A DNA stretch of 64,000 nt from positions 1 through 64,000 of the forward strand of contig NZ_JAJNDB010000007.1 of the NCBI RefSeq assembly GCF_021026375.1, in the 5' to 3' direction. Position numbers and translations under genes: made by a program. Of the stretch, positions 8,204 through 16,559 are shown piece by piece. Below the pieces are notes generated by a model, which worked only from the letters and a program-made list of their open reading frames with translations, had not been told where the DNA came from and searched no databases. This DNA is from Actinomycetospora endophytica. Its GTDB lineage: Bacteria; Actinomycetota; Actinomycetes; Mycobacteriales; Pseudonocardiaceae. The number at the start of each line of letters is the position of its first letter. The first letter of the stretch is position 1.

Positions 8204-8652
8204 CGCAGGATGGCGTACCCGCACACCGCGCGAGCCGACACGACTCGTCGTCGGGGTGGGCCCACGGCGCCCGCTCCGTGCCCGGGCGGCGGGCACAGAG
8301 ACGGGACGGGCGCCGGGGGCGCTCGGAATCCGCGGGTTACCAGGCGTGCACCGGACGCCGTGTTGTGCGGTCTCGGCGCCAGCCGCCGCCGGCCGGTGAA
8401 CTGGCGCAGACCCACGGCTGTCGCCATGAAAGCGGTGGTTTCGCGTGGGTTTCCCGTGATCATCCGAGCACGGGACCACGGGCCGGGGGACGGGATCTTC
8501 TCTTCCGATCACGCCGTGGCCGGGCCGCAGCTCCGTGCCCGTCTTTGTACATCTGCTTCGCTCAGCGGACAATTGCTCGCCGGTCGCGATCGGGTGTCGG
8601 CACGGCAACGGGCCGGGCCGGAGCAATCCGGCGAAGATCCCGAGGCCGGCGA
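8204..8652. other. 449-bp stretch without a supported gene
   Basis: No frame here has a family signature or a good ribosome-binding site. A TTGTAC / 17 bp / GACAAT pair at 8545-8573 resembles a promoter, but its complement does too (TTGTCC / 17 bp / TACAAA), so direction is undecided. On the minus strand it would give the SDR gene a leader of about 340 nt. Confidence 0.4.
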
Positions 8653-9000
8653 TCAGGGTCGGGAGAAGGACCGGCCGACATGGCCGATCGAGGCGTGGAA
8701 CCCGCGCGCGGCGGAGTTCGCTGCGCCCAACGCCGAACGCAGGGACTCGAGTTGCTCGCGGGCCACCTGGAGACGCTCGCTCGGGTCGGTGCCCATGTCG
8801 TCGCGGAGCTCGGACTCGCTCTCTAGCCGCGCGACCTCCCCCGAGACGACGCTGACCGCACCGTCGAGCTGATCGGTGATCGCCGCCAGCGCCGCACCCC
8901 AGCCGTAGAGCTCCCGGGGCTCGGGCGTCGGCTCCCGACCCTGGGCGTCGGAGGCGGACTCCAGCGTCCGTAGCACCGTCGCCAGCGCCTGCTGCTCCAT
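8653..9000 (-). CDS. Hypothetical protein with coiled-coil segments
   Basis: 115 residues, not recognised. It is rich in Ala, Glu, Leu and Ser, with heptad-like stretches around residues 50-95 (VSGEVARLESESELRDD, VAREQLESLRSALGAANSAARG), suggesting an alpha-helical, perhaps dimeric, cytoplasmic protein. No signal peptide or membrane segment. It starts 56 bp from the divergent GntR gene at 9057, a spacing typical of a regulator and its target, so control by that GntR is possible. Confidence 0.55.
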   Translation of the reverse strand: MEQQALATVLRTLESASDAQGREPTPEPRELYGWGAALAAITDQLDGAVSVVSGEVARLESESELRDDMGTDPSERLQVAREQLESLRSALGAANSAARGFHASIGHVGRSFSRP

Positions 9001-9056
9001 CCGACCGACGCTACGGATCTTGGCGCGGGAAGCAACCTCTCCGCGGAGGCGGCCGC

Positions 9057-9431
9057 GTGACGATGTTGCACATCGACCCGGAGTCGTGGGTCCCGCCCTT
9101 CGAGCAGCTCCGCACCCAGATCTCCGATCAGATCCGCAGCGCCGAGCTGCCCGCGGGACATCGCCTGCCGCCGGTCCGCCGCCTCGCGGCGGACCTCGGA
9201 CTCGCCGCGAACACCGTCGCGCGTGCCTATCGCGAGCTCGAGCAGGCCGGCATCGCGGAGGGTCGCGGGACCCGCGGCACGTTCGTCGTCGGGCCGCCGT
9301 CCGACGACGACGAGCTGCGCGCGGCCGCCGTCCAGTACGCCCGTCGGGCCGCGGAGATCGGCGCGACCCCGGAGGGGGCGCTCGACGTCGTCCGCGCCGC
9401 CCTGACCCAGGGGGTGCCCGGTTCCGCGTGA
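9057..9431 (+). CDS. GntR-family regulator, short YtrA-like
   Basis: 124 residues. The winged HTH fills residues 10-80: PPFEQLRTQISDQIRSAELPAGHRLPPVRRLAADLGLAANTVARAYRELEQ, then G-x-G-T-F-V. Only about 40 residues follow, so there is no large ligand domain, as in the YtrA subfamily. GTG 9057 has GGAGG 8 nt ahead; ATG 9063 is an alternative. YtrA regulators commonly control transporter or envelope genes next to them; here the neighbours are a divergent coiled-coil protein and a small membrane protein downstream. Confidence 0.88.
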   Translation: MTMLHIDPESWVPPFEQLRTQISDQIRSAELPAGHRLPPVRRLAADLGLAANTVARAYRELEQAGIAEGRGTRGTFVVGPPSDDDELRAAAVQYARRAAEIGATPEGALDVVRAALTQGVPGSA

Positions 9432-9619
9432 GGTTCAGCCAGGTGTCTCCGGTCAGTGAGTCGTCGGCGGAGAAGGTGGCGACCCTCGCCCCCGCGACGA
9501 AGAACCAGAGCCCCGGGCGGAGCGGCGACGACGCAGCCGCCGACCGGTCATGCAGGTCGTGGCACCTGTCGACGCAATCTCCCTGTTCGCAGGGCGGCTC
9601 CAGGGCTACGGTGGATCTT

Positions 9620-9838
9620 GTGGCACGTGGCGACGACAGCGCGAGCTCGTCGAACTACGCGCTGACCTACGTCATCGTGGGTGCCTCCTTGACGGCCATC
9701 GCGGCGGGCTCGGGCAGGTCCTCACCAGGGTGGTTGAGCGCGATCCTGTACACGCTCGCGATCGCGCTGCTGCTCGTCGGCCTGATCGAAGGCGTCCGAC
9801 AGCAGAGACGTGTGCGCGGCGAGCAGCGCGACCGCTGA
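9620..9838 (+). CDS. Small two-helix membrane protein
   Basis: 72 residues from GTG 9620 (GTG 9611 possible). A short polar N-terminus is followed by two hydrophobic stretches, YALTYVIVGASLTAIAAG and LSAILYTLAIALLLVGLIEG, separated by Ser/Gly/Pro, then a basic tail (RQQRRVRGEQRDR) expected to face the cytoplasm. Function not recognised. The ribosome-binding site is weak. Support comes from the clean hydrophobic profile and its place after the YtrA-like GntR, a family often linked to membrane proteins. Confidence 0.42.
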   Translation: MARGDDSASSSNYALTYVIVGASLTAIAAGSGRSSPGWLSAILYTLAIALLLVGLIEGVRQQRRVRGEQRDR

Positions 9839-10007
9839 GCTTCGGCGTCAGCGTCCGGTGACCCCGAAACCGATCGTGCAAGCGGAGCACGACGGAAAAT
9901 CGGATGCACCTCCACCGTGACGATCAAGAGACTGTCGGCGTACTCGTTCCGCTCTGCGCGATGACCCGCTCGCGGGTCGGCGCCCACGACGCACAGGAAG
10001 GCCGATC

Positions 10008-10511
10008 GTGACCGCGCTCAGCGCCGACGACATCCGCCGCTCGATGATCAACTGCTCGAAGGGCGACACGAAGCGGATGACGATCGGCGACGGCGTCCTG
10101 GGCACGGATCTCGACGCGGTCGAGTTCGTGGGCTGGCACGATCCGAAGATGCCCGCGCGGGCGTACCTCCTGACTCGTCACGACGACGTTCTCACCGGCG
10201 TCGTGCTCCGGGCCGCCACCGGCGGTGGCAACCGCCGCACCGCGATGTGCGCGCTGTGCCGGACCACCTACACCAACGGGGACGTCTCGCTCTACGCCGC
10301 GCGACGTGCGGGTGCCGCAGGCCGCGAGGGCAGCAGCGTCGGTACCTACATCTGTGACGACCTCGCCTGCCCGGTCACCACCCGGTCAGAAGTCGTCCCG
10401 AGCCCGACCGCGAAGGTCGTACCCGACGTCGGACTGCCGGTCGACGAGCGTGTCGCGGGGCTGCGCACCCGCGTGGACGCCTTCCTGGCCTCTGTCCGTC
10501 GCGACGGCTGA
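10008..10511 (+). CDS. FBP-type treble-clef zinc-finger protein
   Basis: 167 residues. The C-terminal two thirds match the FBP (fibronectin-binding-protein-type) zinc-finger domain found in actinobacteria. The cysteine pairs CALC (about residue 82) and C-x5-C in ICDDLAC could hold one zinc ion. The N-terminus begins SADDIRRSMINCSKGD, typical of the family. Members of this type are linked to ribosome/EF-G rescue from fusidic acid, but I cannot tell from sequence whether this one has that role. Start at GTG 10008 has AGGAAGG 6 nt upstream. Single gene. Confidence 0.78.
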   Translation: MTALSADDIRRSMINCSKGDTKRMTIGDGVLGTDLDAVEFVGWHDPKMPARAYLLTRHDDVLTGVVLRAATGGGNRRTAMCALCRTTYTNGDVSLYAARRAGAAGREGSSVGTYICDDLACPVTTRSEVVPSPTAKVVPDVGLPVDERVAGLRTRVDAFLASVRRDG

Positions 10512-10556
10512 GCGGGGCAAGGCCGAGGTCGACTTCGACAGCCGGCGCCGCCTGAC

Positions 10557-10715
10557 GGTGACTCGGTTGTGCCATCGCGGTGGCCTCTCCGGACCCGGCT
10601 CCGGACGCAGACACGGCCACGCCGCTCGGCGTCCCTGACCGGAACCCGGGCCAGAACCTGGTGCGGCAACCGAGTCACCGTGACTCGGTTGCCGCATCAC
10701 GGTTGCCACTCCGGT
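10557..10715. repeat. REP-like palindromic repeat cluster
   Basis: Three related units fill the gap before the patatin gene. A 35-bp near-perfect palindrome (arms 10662-10678 and 10680-10696, core GTGACTCGGTTGC) contains one inverted and one direct copy. A further direct, diverged copy lies at 10557-10598 (GTGACTCGGTTG...CATCGCGGTGGCC). The 301-bp gap 10512-10812 holds nothing else that I can support. Confidence 0.6.
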
Positions 10716-10812
10716 CACGACCCGCCCACCGAGATCCATTCGTGCGGCCGGATTCCGGCGGGATCACGGTCGGACCGGAAAATGGCTATCCACGGGCTGC
10801 GACAGTGAGCGG

Positions 10813-11718
10813 ATGGCTCACGACGTCGCTCTGGTCCTGGGTGGTGGTGGTGCCGCCGGGAATGCGTGGGAGATCGGGATACTCGCGGGTCTGGCCGACG
10901 CCGGAGTCGACCTCATCGGGGCCGCCGATCTGGTGGTCGGCACCTCCGCCGGGGCCACCGCCGCCGCGCAGGTGTGCAGCGGCGTCCCGATCGCCGAGTT
11001 GTTGGCCGACATTCTCGCCGGGCCCGGCCGGCCGGCCGGACAGCCGGGGGAGCGGCCACCCTCGCTGCCGATGGCGACGGTCTTCGAGCGGATGCGGGCC
11101 ATCGGCGCTGCCGCCACGTCGGCCGCCGACCTCCACCGCGCGATGGGTGCGTTCGGGCTGGAGAGCGACGCCGTCCTCGGACCTGGCGCGGACCAGCGAC
11201 GCGCGACCGTCGCCGCCAGGCTGCCCCGCCCCGAATGGCCGGACCGGAAGGTGATCGTCGTGGCCCTCGACGCGCACACCGGCGAGATGGTCGCGCTCGA
11301 CCGCGACTCCGGCGTCGACCTGGTGGACGCGGTCACCGCGAGCTGCGCGCTGCCCGGTCTGGCCCCCACGGTCGCCGTCAACGGCACCCGCTACATCGAC
11401 GGCGGCGTGCGGTCCACCGAGAACGCCGACCTCGCCTCGGGCCACGCCACCGTCGTCGTGCTCTCACCGTTGGGCGGCCGCGGCGGCACACCGACCGAGC
11501 GGGACTTCGAGGGTCTGCGCCGACCACCCGAGGCGGACCTGTCCGCGCAGGTCGAGGCCCTGCGCGGGGAAGGCAGCCACGTCGAGGTGATCACCCCGGA
11601 CGCCGGCTCCCGGGCCGCGTCGGGCAGGAACCAGATGGACCCGGCGAGCCGGGGCCCCGCCGCGCACGCCGGCTTCGCCCAGGGCAGGCAGGAGGCGTCC
11701 CGCGTCACGCTGGGCTGA
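10813..11718 (+). CDS. Patatin-like phospholipase / serine esterase
   Basis: 301 residues. The oxyanion loop GGGGAAGNAWEIG is at residues 10-22, the nucleophile elbow GTSAG at about residue 43, and the dyad Asp in YIDGGV at about residue 195. These three define the patatin fold (Ser/Asp dyad hydrolase on lipids or acyl esters). No signal peptide is present, so it is likely cytosolic or membrane-associated. The tail from residue 265 is hydrophilic and probably flexible. Function is a lipid acyl hydrolase; natural substrate unknown. It stands alone after the repeat cluster and is convergent with the XRE gene. Confidence 0.9.
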   Translation: MAHDVALVLGGGGAAGNAWEIGILAGLADAGVDLIGAADLVVGTSAGATAAAQVCSGVPIAELLADILAGPGRPAGQPGERPPSLPMATVFERMRAIGAAATSAADLHRAMGAFGLESDAVLGPGADQRRATVAARLPRPEWPDRKVIVVALDAHTGEMVALDRDSGVDLVDAVTASCALPGLAPTVAVNGTRYIDGGVRSTENADLASGHATVVVLSPLGGRGGTPTERDFEGLRRPPEADLSAQVEALRGEGSHVEVITPDAGSRAASGRNQMDPASRGPAAHAGFAQGRQEASRVTLG

Positions 11719-11741
11719 CGACACGCCGCCGAAGCGGCGCG

Positions 11742-12395
11742 CTACCCGTCGTCGGGAAGACCGCCGTCGTCGCCGTGGGCGAGGACCGAGAGGAAGCGGA
11801 TGGGGAGCTCCACCAGCTCCTGCGGACCGTGCAGGCCCTCGCCGTCGAGCTGCAGCGCGTCACCCGGCCGCATCGTGTAGCTCGACTCGCCGTGGGCGTA
11901 GACCATGACGCCCTCGAGCATGTACAGCAGCTCGTGCCCGGGGTGCTGGAAGAGCGGGAACTCCTCGCTCTGCTCGGTGAGCGTGACGAGGTGGGCCTCC
12001 TGGCGCTTGTGCGGGCCGCGCAGCGAGCCGAGCAGGGTGTAGTCGTGGCCGACCCGGGTGCCGCGGGCGACGATCCGCGGCCCCGACCCGGCGGGCGTGA
12101 AGACCGCTTCCCGCTCCATGTCCGCGCCGCGGAAGAACGAGGTCACGGGCACGTCGAGCGCGTCGGCGAGCCGGGCCAGCGTGGTGAGGCTGCACGACGT
12201 CTGCGCGTGCTCGATCTTCGACAGCATCGGCTTGGAGATGCCGGTTCGCACCGCCATCTCGGCGAGGGTGGCACCCGACTCCTGGCGGATGCGGCGGACC
12301 CGCGCACCGATGGCGCGTTCGAGCTTCCCCTCCTGCGACGGCGGCGTGGCGACCTCCCGGGCCGCCGGTCCGTGATCAGGGCCGGTGTCGTTCAT
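11742..12395 (-). CDS. XRE-family regulator with C-terminal cupin
   Basis: 217 residues. HTH at about 30-85: RVRRIRQESGATLAEMAVRTGISKPMLSKIEHAQTS. A cupin domain follows at about 140-210 (FQHPGHELLYMLEGVMVYAHG, MRPGDALQLDGEGLHGP). This layout is that of PuuR-type repressors of polyamine and amine catabolism. ATG 12395 overlaps the TGA of the FAD oxidoreductase (ATGA), so it is the last gene of the glnT-mgs operon and probably represses it. The effector is likely an amine or gamma-glutamyl-amine bound in the cupin; that is inference. Confidence 0.9.
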   Translation of the reverse strand: MNDTGPDHGPAAREVATPPSQEGKLERAIGARVRRIRQESGATLAEMAVRTGISKPMLSKIEHAQTSCSLTTLARLADALDVPVTSFFRGADMEREAVFTPAGSGPRIVARGTRVGHDYTLLGSLRGPHKRQEAHLVTLTEQSEEFPLFQHPGHELLYMLEGVMVYAHGESSYTMRPGDALQLDGEGLHGPQELVELPIRFLSVLAHGDDGGLPDDG

Positions 12396-13570
12396 CGCAT
12401 CTGCCCCGCACCGACATAGGGATGCGGGCTCGTCAGCAGCTCGCCCTCGGCGAATCGGGACAGCCGGAAGTCGGATTCCGGGATGTCGGCGATGCTGCTC
12501 TTGCCGTCGACGACGAGATCGGCCACCAACCGCCCCACCGATGGCGAGATCTTGAATCCGTGCCCGGAGAATCCCGCCGCGACGATCAGCCCGTCGACCG
12601 GGGTCTCCGAGATCGCGGGATTGAAGTCCGGGGTGACGTCGTAGCAGCCGGCATAGGTCGAGGCGATCGCGGCGTTCTCGAGACCGGGGAACCGGGTCCC
12701 GACCTTCTCGACCGCGATGTCGAGGAAGCTCTCGGTGGCCTGGTTGGAATAGCGATCGGGATCGGCGGGCTCGAGCACCGACAGGTCGGAGTTCCCGAAG
12801 AGGATCTCCCCGCCGGTCTCCGGGCGGACGTACTGCAGCGAGACCAGGTCGGAGAACACCGGCACCGGGCCGAGGTCCCGACCCGGGTCGATGAGCACGA
12901 TCTGTTCGCGGTGCACGGTGATCGGCAGCTCGATCCCGTGAGCGGCCAGCAGCGGCACCGACCACGGGCCCGCGGCGAGCACGACCCGATCGGCGTGAAT
13001 CTCCGAGCTGTCGGCCAACCGCACCCCGCTCACCCGGTCGCCGGTCACGAGGATCTCGGCCACGGTCGTCCCCTGGCGGAGCTGGACACCGGAGCGCCGC
13101 GCGGCCGCGGCGAACGCCTGGGCGGTCCGGTAGGCGTCGCCGTGCCCGCCGCGCGGCTCCCAGGCGAACGCGGCGAACGGCTCGAGATCCGCGACCGGCC
13201 ACAACCGGGCGACCTCGCCGCGGTCGATGTCCTCGGTCCGGACCCCGACGGCGCGCTGGTCGGCCAGCGAGGCCTGCAGCGCGTCGACGTTCTGCGGCCC
13301 GACCCCGACCACGTAACCGGTCTGGTGGAACCCGACGTCCGTGCCCAGGACCTCCTCGGCGTTCTCGAAGACGTCCAGAGCTCGAGTGGCCATGGCGGCG
13401 AGCGAGGAGACGCCGTAGTGGCAACGGACCACGCCGGACGACTTCCCGGTGCCGCCGTCGCCGACCGTGGCCCGCTCGACGATGACGACGTCGGTGACGC
13501 CCCGCTCGGCCAGCGCCCACGCGGCGGCGCACCCCTCGAGGCCGCCGCCGATGATCACGACCTCAGGCAT
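12392..13570 (-). CDS. FAD-dependent amine oxidoreductase (DAO family)
   Basis: 392 residues. VVIIGGGLEGCAAAWALAERG at the N-terminus is the FAD-binding Rossmann motif. VVLAAGPWS (about residue 195) and the C-terminal GLIVAAGFSGHGFKISPSVG are the other DAO/sarcosine-oxidase signatures. Relatives oxidise N-methyl or N-alkyl amino acids, including N-methylglutamate, sarcosine and gamma-glutamylputrescine. It overlaps mgsC by 8 bp and the XRE gene by 4 bp. In this operon it is the natural candidate to oxidise the N-alkylglutamate made by the upstream enzymes. There is no second dehydrogenase subunit. Confidence 0.85.
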   Translation of the reverse strand: MPEVVIIGGGLEGCAAAWALAERGVTDVVIVERATVGDGGTGKSSGVVRCHYGVSSLAAMATRALDVFENAEEVLGTDVGFHQTGYVVGVGPQNVDALQASLADQRAVGVRTEDIDRGEVARLWPVADLEPFAAFAWEPRGGHGDAYRTAQAFAAAARRSGVQLRQGTTVAEILVTGDRVSGVRLADSSEIHADRVVLAAGPWSVPLLAAHGIELPITVHREQIVLIDPGRDLGPVPVFSDLVSLQYVRPETGGEILFGNSDLSVLEPADPDRYSNQATESFLDIAVEKVGTRFPGLENAAIASTYAGCYDVTPDFNPAISETPVDGLIVAAGFSGHGFKISPSVGRLVADLVVDGKSSIADIPESDFRLSRFAEGELLTSPHPYVGAGQMR

Positions 13571-14933
13571 GGGTGTTCCTCCCCGTCGATGGTCCAGCTC
13601 CGCTTCGCTTCGTGTTCCCTGGGATCCACTCGGTCCCGGCCAGCGGCACGCGGGCCATCGCGGCGGCCTCGATCGTCAGCGCAACCAGGTCCTCCGGCTC
13701 GAGGTGCCGCACGTGGGACTTGCCGCAGGCGCGGGCGATCGTCTGGGCCTCCATCGTCAGGACCCGCAGGTAGTTCGCGAGCTGCTTGCCGGCCCGGACC
13801 GGGTCGAGCCGCGCGGCCAGCTCGGGGTCCTGGGTGGTGATGCCGGCCGGGTCGCGGCCGTCCTGGAAGTCGTCGTAGAACCCGGCCGCCGAGCCCAGCG
13901 CCTCGTACTCGGCCGCGTACTCCGGCGAGTTGTCGCCCAGGGCGATCAGGGCCGCCGTCCCGATCGCCACCGCGTCCGCCCCGAGCGCCATCGCCTTCGC
14001 GACGTCGGCCCCGGTCCGGATGCCCCCGGAGGCGATCAGCTGCACGCCGTGCCGGTGCAGGCCGAGCTCCTGCAGCGCCTGCACGGCCTGCGGGATCGCG
14101 GCGAGCGTCGGGATCCCGACGTGCTCGATGAACACGTCCTGGGTCGCGGCGGTGCCGCCCTGCATGCCGTCCACGACGACGACGTCGGCGCCGGCCGCCA
14201 CCGCGAGCTTGACGTCGTAGTACGTGCGCGTCGCGCCGACCTTGACGTAGACCGGCTTCTCCCAGTCGGTGATCTCGCGCAGCTCGAGGATCTTGATGGC
14301 GAGGTCGTCGGGGCCGGTCCAGTCCGGGTGGCGGCAGGCGCTGCGCTGGTCGATGCCCGCGGGCAGCGTGCGCATCCCGGCGACGCGGTCAGAGATCTTC
14401 TGGCCGAGCAGCATCCCGCCGCCGCCGGGCTTGGCGCCCTGCCCGAGCACGACCTCGATCGCGTCGGCCTTGCGCAGGTCGGTCGGGTTCATGCCGTACC
14501 GGCTGGGCAGGTACTGGTAGACGAGGGTCTTCGACTGGCCGCGCTCCTCGGCGGTCATGCCGCCGTCGCCCGTCGTCGTGCTGGTGCCGACCTCCGAGGC
14601 GCCCCGTCCGAGGGCCTCCTTGGCCTGACCGGAGAGCGCGCCGAAGCTCATGCCGGCGATCGTCACCGGGGTGTCGAGGTGCAGCGGGTACTTCGCGTTG
14701 CGGCTGCCCAGGACGACGTCGGTGTCGCAGCGCTCGCGGTAGCCCTCGAGGGGGTAGCGGGACATCGAGGCGCCGAGGAAGAGCAGGTCGTCGAAGTGCG
14801 GGACGGCGCGCTTGGCGCCCCAGCCGCGGATGTCGTAGACCCCGGTCGCGGCGGCGTGCCGGATGCCGGCGATCGTCGCGCGGTCGAAGGTGGCCGACTC
14901 GCGCAGTCCGCGCTCGGCGGGTGAGGGCGTCAT
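13563..14933 (-). CDS. mgsC: FMN-binding glutamate-synthase-like subunit (MgsC/GlxD)
   Basis: 456 residues, matching the FMN/synthase domain of glutamate synthase large subunit as a separate protein. Motifs: MSFGALSGQAKEALGRGA, GDGGMTAEERGQS, GQGAKPGGGGML, VKVGATRTYYDVKLAVAAGADVVVVDGMQGGT and LIASGGIRTGADVAKAMALGADAVAIGTA. In N-methylglutamate synthase this subunit (MgsC) condenses the amine with the 2-oxoglutarate skeleton. The ATG shares bases with the mgsB stop (TGATG). The product could equally be a GlxD protein of unknown reaction; function by operon context. Confidence 0.86.
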   Translation of the reverse strand: MTPSPAERGLRESATFDRATIAGIRHAAATGVYDIRGWGAKRAVPHFDDLLFLGASMSRYPLEGYRERCDTDVVLGSRNAKYPLHLDTPVTIAGMSFGALSGQAKEALGRGASEVGTSTTTGDGGMTAEERGQSKTLVYQYLPSRYGMNPTDLRKADAIEVVLGQGAKPGGGGMLLGQKISDRVAGMRTLPAGIDQRSACRHPDWTGPDDLAIKILELREITDWEKPVYVKVGATRTYYDVKLAVAAGADVVVVDGMQGGTAATQDVFIEHVGIPTLAAIPQAVQALQELGLHRHGVQLIASGGIRTGADVAKAMALGADAVAIGTAALIALGDNSPEYAAEYEALGSAAGFYDDFQDGRDPAGITTQDPELAARLDPVRAGKQLANYLRVLTMEAQTIARACGKSHVRHLEPEDLVALTIEAAAMARVPLAGTEWIPGNTKRSGAGPSTGRNTHA

Positions 14934-15622
14934 CAGTAGCTCCCCGCCTGCTCGGAGTGGAAGTGGTAGAGGCGCCGCGCCGAGCCGTAGCGGCGGAACT
15001 CCGTGACGTCGTGCTCGAGGCCTGCGGCCGCGAGGAGCTCGGCGAGCTCGGCGCGGTGCTCGTCGCGCATCGGCTTCTCGACGCAGTCCGCGCCCAGCGC
15101 CCCGACCGCGCCACGGACGTAGAGGCGGGCCTCGTAGATCGAGTCGCCGAGGCCGTCGCCGGCGTCGCAGCAGACGACCATGCGCCCGGCCTGGGCCATG
15201 AACCCGCTCATCGGCCCGACGGACCCGCCGACGACGATGTCCACGCCCTTCATCGAGATGCCGCAGCGCATGGAGGCGCTGCCGTCGATCACCAGCAGGC
15301 CGCCGTGGGCGGTCGCCCCGGCCGACTGCGAGGCGTCGCCGGTGACGCGGACCGTCCCGGACATCATGTTCTCGGCGACGCCGGTGCCCGCGTTGCCGTG
15401 GATCGTCACGACGCCGCCGTCGTTCATGCCCGCGGCGTAGTAGCCGACGTGCCCGCGGACGTCGACGCTGATCCCGCTGTCGATGCCGGCGGCGACGGCG
15501 TGCGCGCCGGCGGGGGCCAGCACCTCGTAGGCTTTCGACGACGGCGAGTGCAGCTCGGCATTGAGTGCCCGGACCGGCTGGGTGGCGAGGTCGACGGTGA
15601 TCGCCTCGGTCAACGGGTCCAC
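14933..15622 (-). CDS. mgsB: GXGXG-domain glutamate-synthase-like subunit (MgsB/GlxC)
   Basis: 229 residues. It is the right-handed beta-helix (GXGXG) domain of glutamate synthase on its own. Regular repeats such as ISVDVRGHVGYYAAGM, GVVTIHGNAGTGVAENMMSG, VRVTGDASQSAGATAHGG and IVVGGSVGPMSGFMAQAG form successive coils. GTG 15622 overlaps the mgsA stop by 13 nt; the frame is open further upstream but without family similarity. It should form a complex with MgsA (glutaminase-like) and MgsC (FMN domain). Confidence 0.86.
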   Translation of the reverse strand: MDPLTEAITVDLATQPVRALNAELHSPSSKAYEVLAPAGAHAVAAGIDSGISVDVRGHVGYYAAGMNDGGVVTIHGNAGTGVAENMMSGTVRVTGDASQSAGATAHGGLLVIDGSASMRCGISMKGVDIVVGGSVGPMSGFMAQAGRMVVCCDAGDGLGDSIYEARLYVRGAVGALGADCVEKPMRDEHRAELAELLAAAGLEHDVTEFRRYGSARRLYHFHSEQAGSY

Positions 15623-16479
15623 GCGTAGACCTTTCCGGGCTCGGGCTCGTAGAGGCGGGCAGAGTCGATGCCGGGAAGGCCCGTGAGGGCGCGGAACTCC
15701 GAGGCCATCGCCACCCACGCGTCGGTCTCGGCGATGACGGCGGGCTTGCAGGCGATCGGGTCCCGGACGACGGCGAATCCCTGCGCGCTGGTGACGAGCA
15801 GGGTGTAGAAGCCGTCGAAGGTCTCCCGCAGCGCCAGCAGCGCCTTCTCGAGGTCCTCGCCCTGCGCCAGGCGCGAGGCGACGAAGCGGGCCCCGACCTC
15901 GGAGTCGTTCTCGGAGTCGAACCGCACGCCCTCGCGCTCGAGCTCGCGGCGGATCGTGGCGTGGTTGGAGAACGAGCCGTTGTGCACCAGGCACTGGTCG
16001 GGCCCCACCGAGAACGGGTGGCAGCCCTCCGGCGTCACGGCCGACTCGGTGGCCATCCGGGTGTGGGCGAGCGCCTGCCAGCCGGAGGCGCCCGCGACGT
16101 CGTAGGTCGTGGCCAGCGCCGCCGGGTGCCCGGTGCCCTTGTAGACCGCGAGGTCCTCGCCGGAACCGACCACGGTCGCCGTCGGGAAGGCCGTCGTCAC
16201 CCGCGCGACCAGGTCGTCGACGCCGATCGGGGCCGCGATGATCGTGGTGTCACCGGCGGCGGTGACCTGGGTGCCGAGACCGCTCGGGTCGGCGTCCGGG
16301 GGGAGCAGCACCGAGACCGCGGCGTGGCCCTCGGGGACGCGGCGGGTGTCGCCGTAGACCGCGACGCCGGCCGAGTCGGGGCCGCGTTCGACGACGCCGT
16401 CCAGCATCGACGCCATCAGCCGGCCGAGCCGGGGGTAGAGGTCCGGATCCCGGAGATGGAGTCCGACGATTCCGCACAT
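15610..16479 (-). CDS. mgsA: Class II glutamine amidotransferase-like subunit (MgsA/GlxB)
   Basis: 289 residues. It begins MCGIVGLH, with Cys2 as the N-terminal nucleophile exposed after Met removal. RGPDSAGVAVYG, HTRMATESAV, CLVHNGSFSNH and SENDSEV complete the Ntn-type glutaminase domain of GltB/PurF proteins. In N-methylglutamate synthase this subunit releases the transferred amine from a gamma-glutamyl donor. ATG 16479 has GGAGGG 9 nt upstream. A 21-bp hairpin separates it from glnT, so it may be expressed at a different level from glnT. Confidence 0.88.
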   Translation of the reverse strand: MCGIVGLHLRDPDLYPRLGRLMASMLDGVVERGPDSAGVAVYGDTRRVPEGHAAVSVLLPPDADPSGLGTQVTAAGDTTIIAAPIGVDDLVARVTTAFPTATVVGSGEDLAVYKGTGHPAALATTYDVAGASGWQALAHTRMATESAVTPEGCHPFSVGPDQCLVHNGSFSNHATIRRELEREGVRFDSENDSEVGARFVASRLAQGEDLEKALLALRETFDGFYTLLVTSAQGFAVVRDPIACKPAVIAETDAWVAMASEFRALTGLPGIDSARLYEPEPGKVYAWTR

Positions 16480-16503
16480 GGGTGAAGGCCCTCCTTCGTC
16501 GGG

Positions 16504-16551
16504 CCATGTGAGTGGATGTGGTCGCCATGACGACCACATCCGCTCACATGG
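16504..16551 (-). terminator. 21-bp intercistronic hairpin (glnT/mgsA)
   Basis: Arms 16504-16524 and 16531-16551 pair over 21 bp with a single G-U pair, around a 6-nt loop. It lies 8 nt after the glnT stop and 24 nt before the mgsA start. No U-tract follows, so a Rho-independent terminator is uncertain; mRNA stabilisation or partial attenuation is possible. Confidence 0.65.
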
Positions 16552-16559
16552 GCGCAGCC

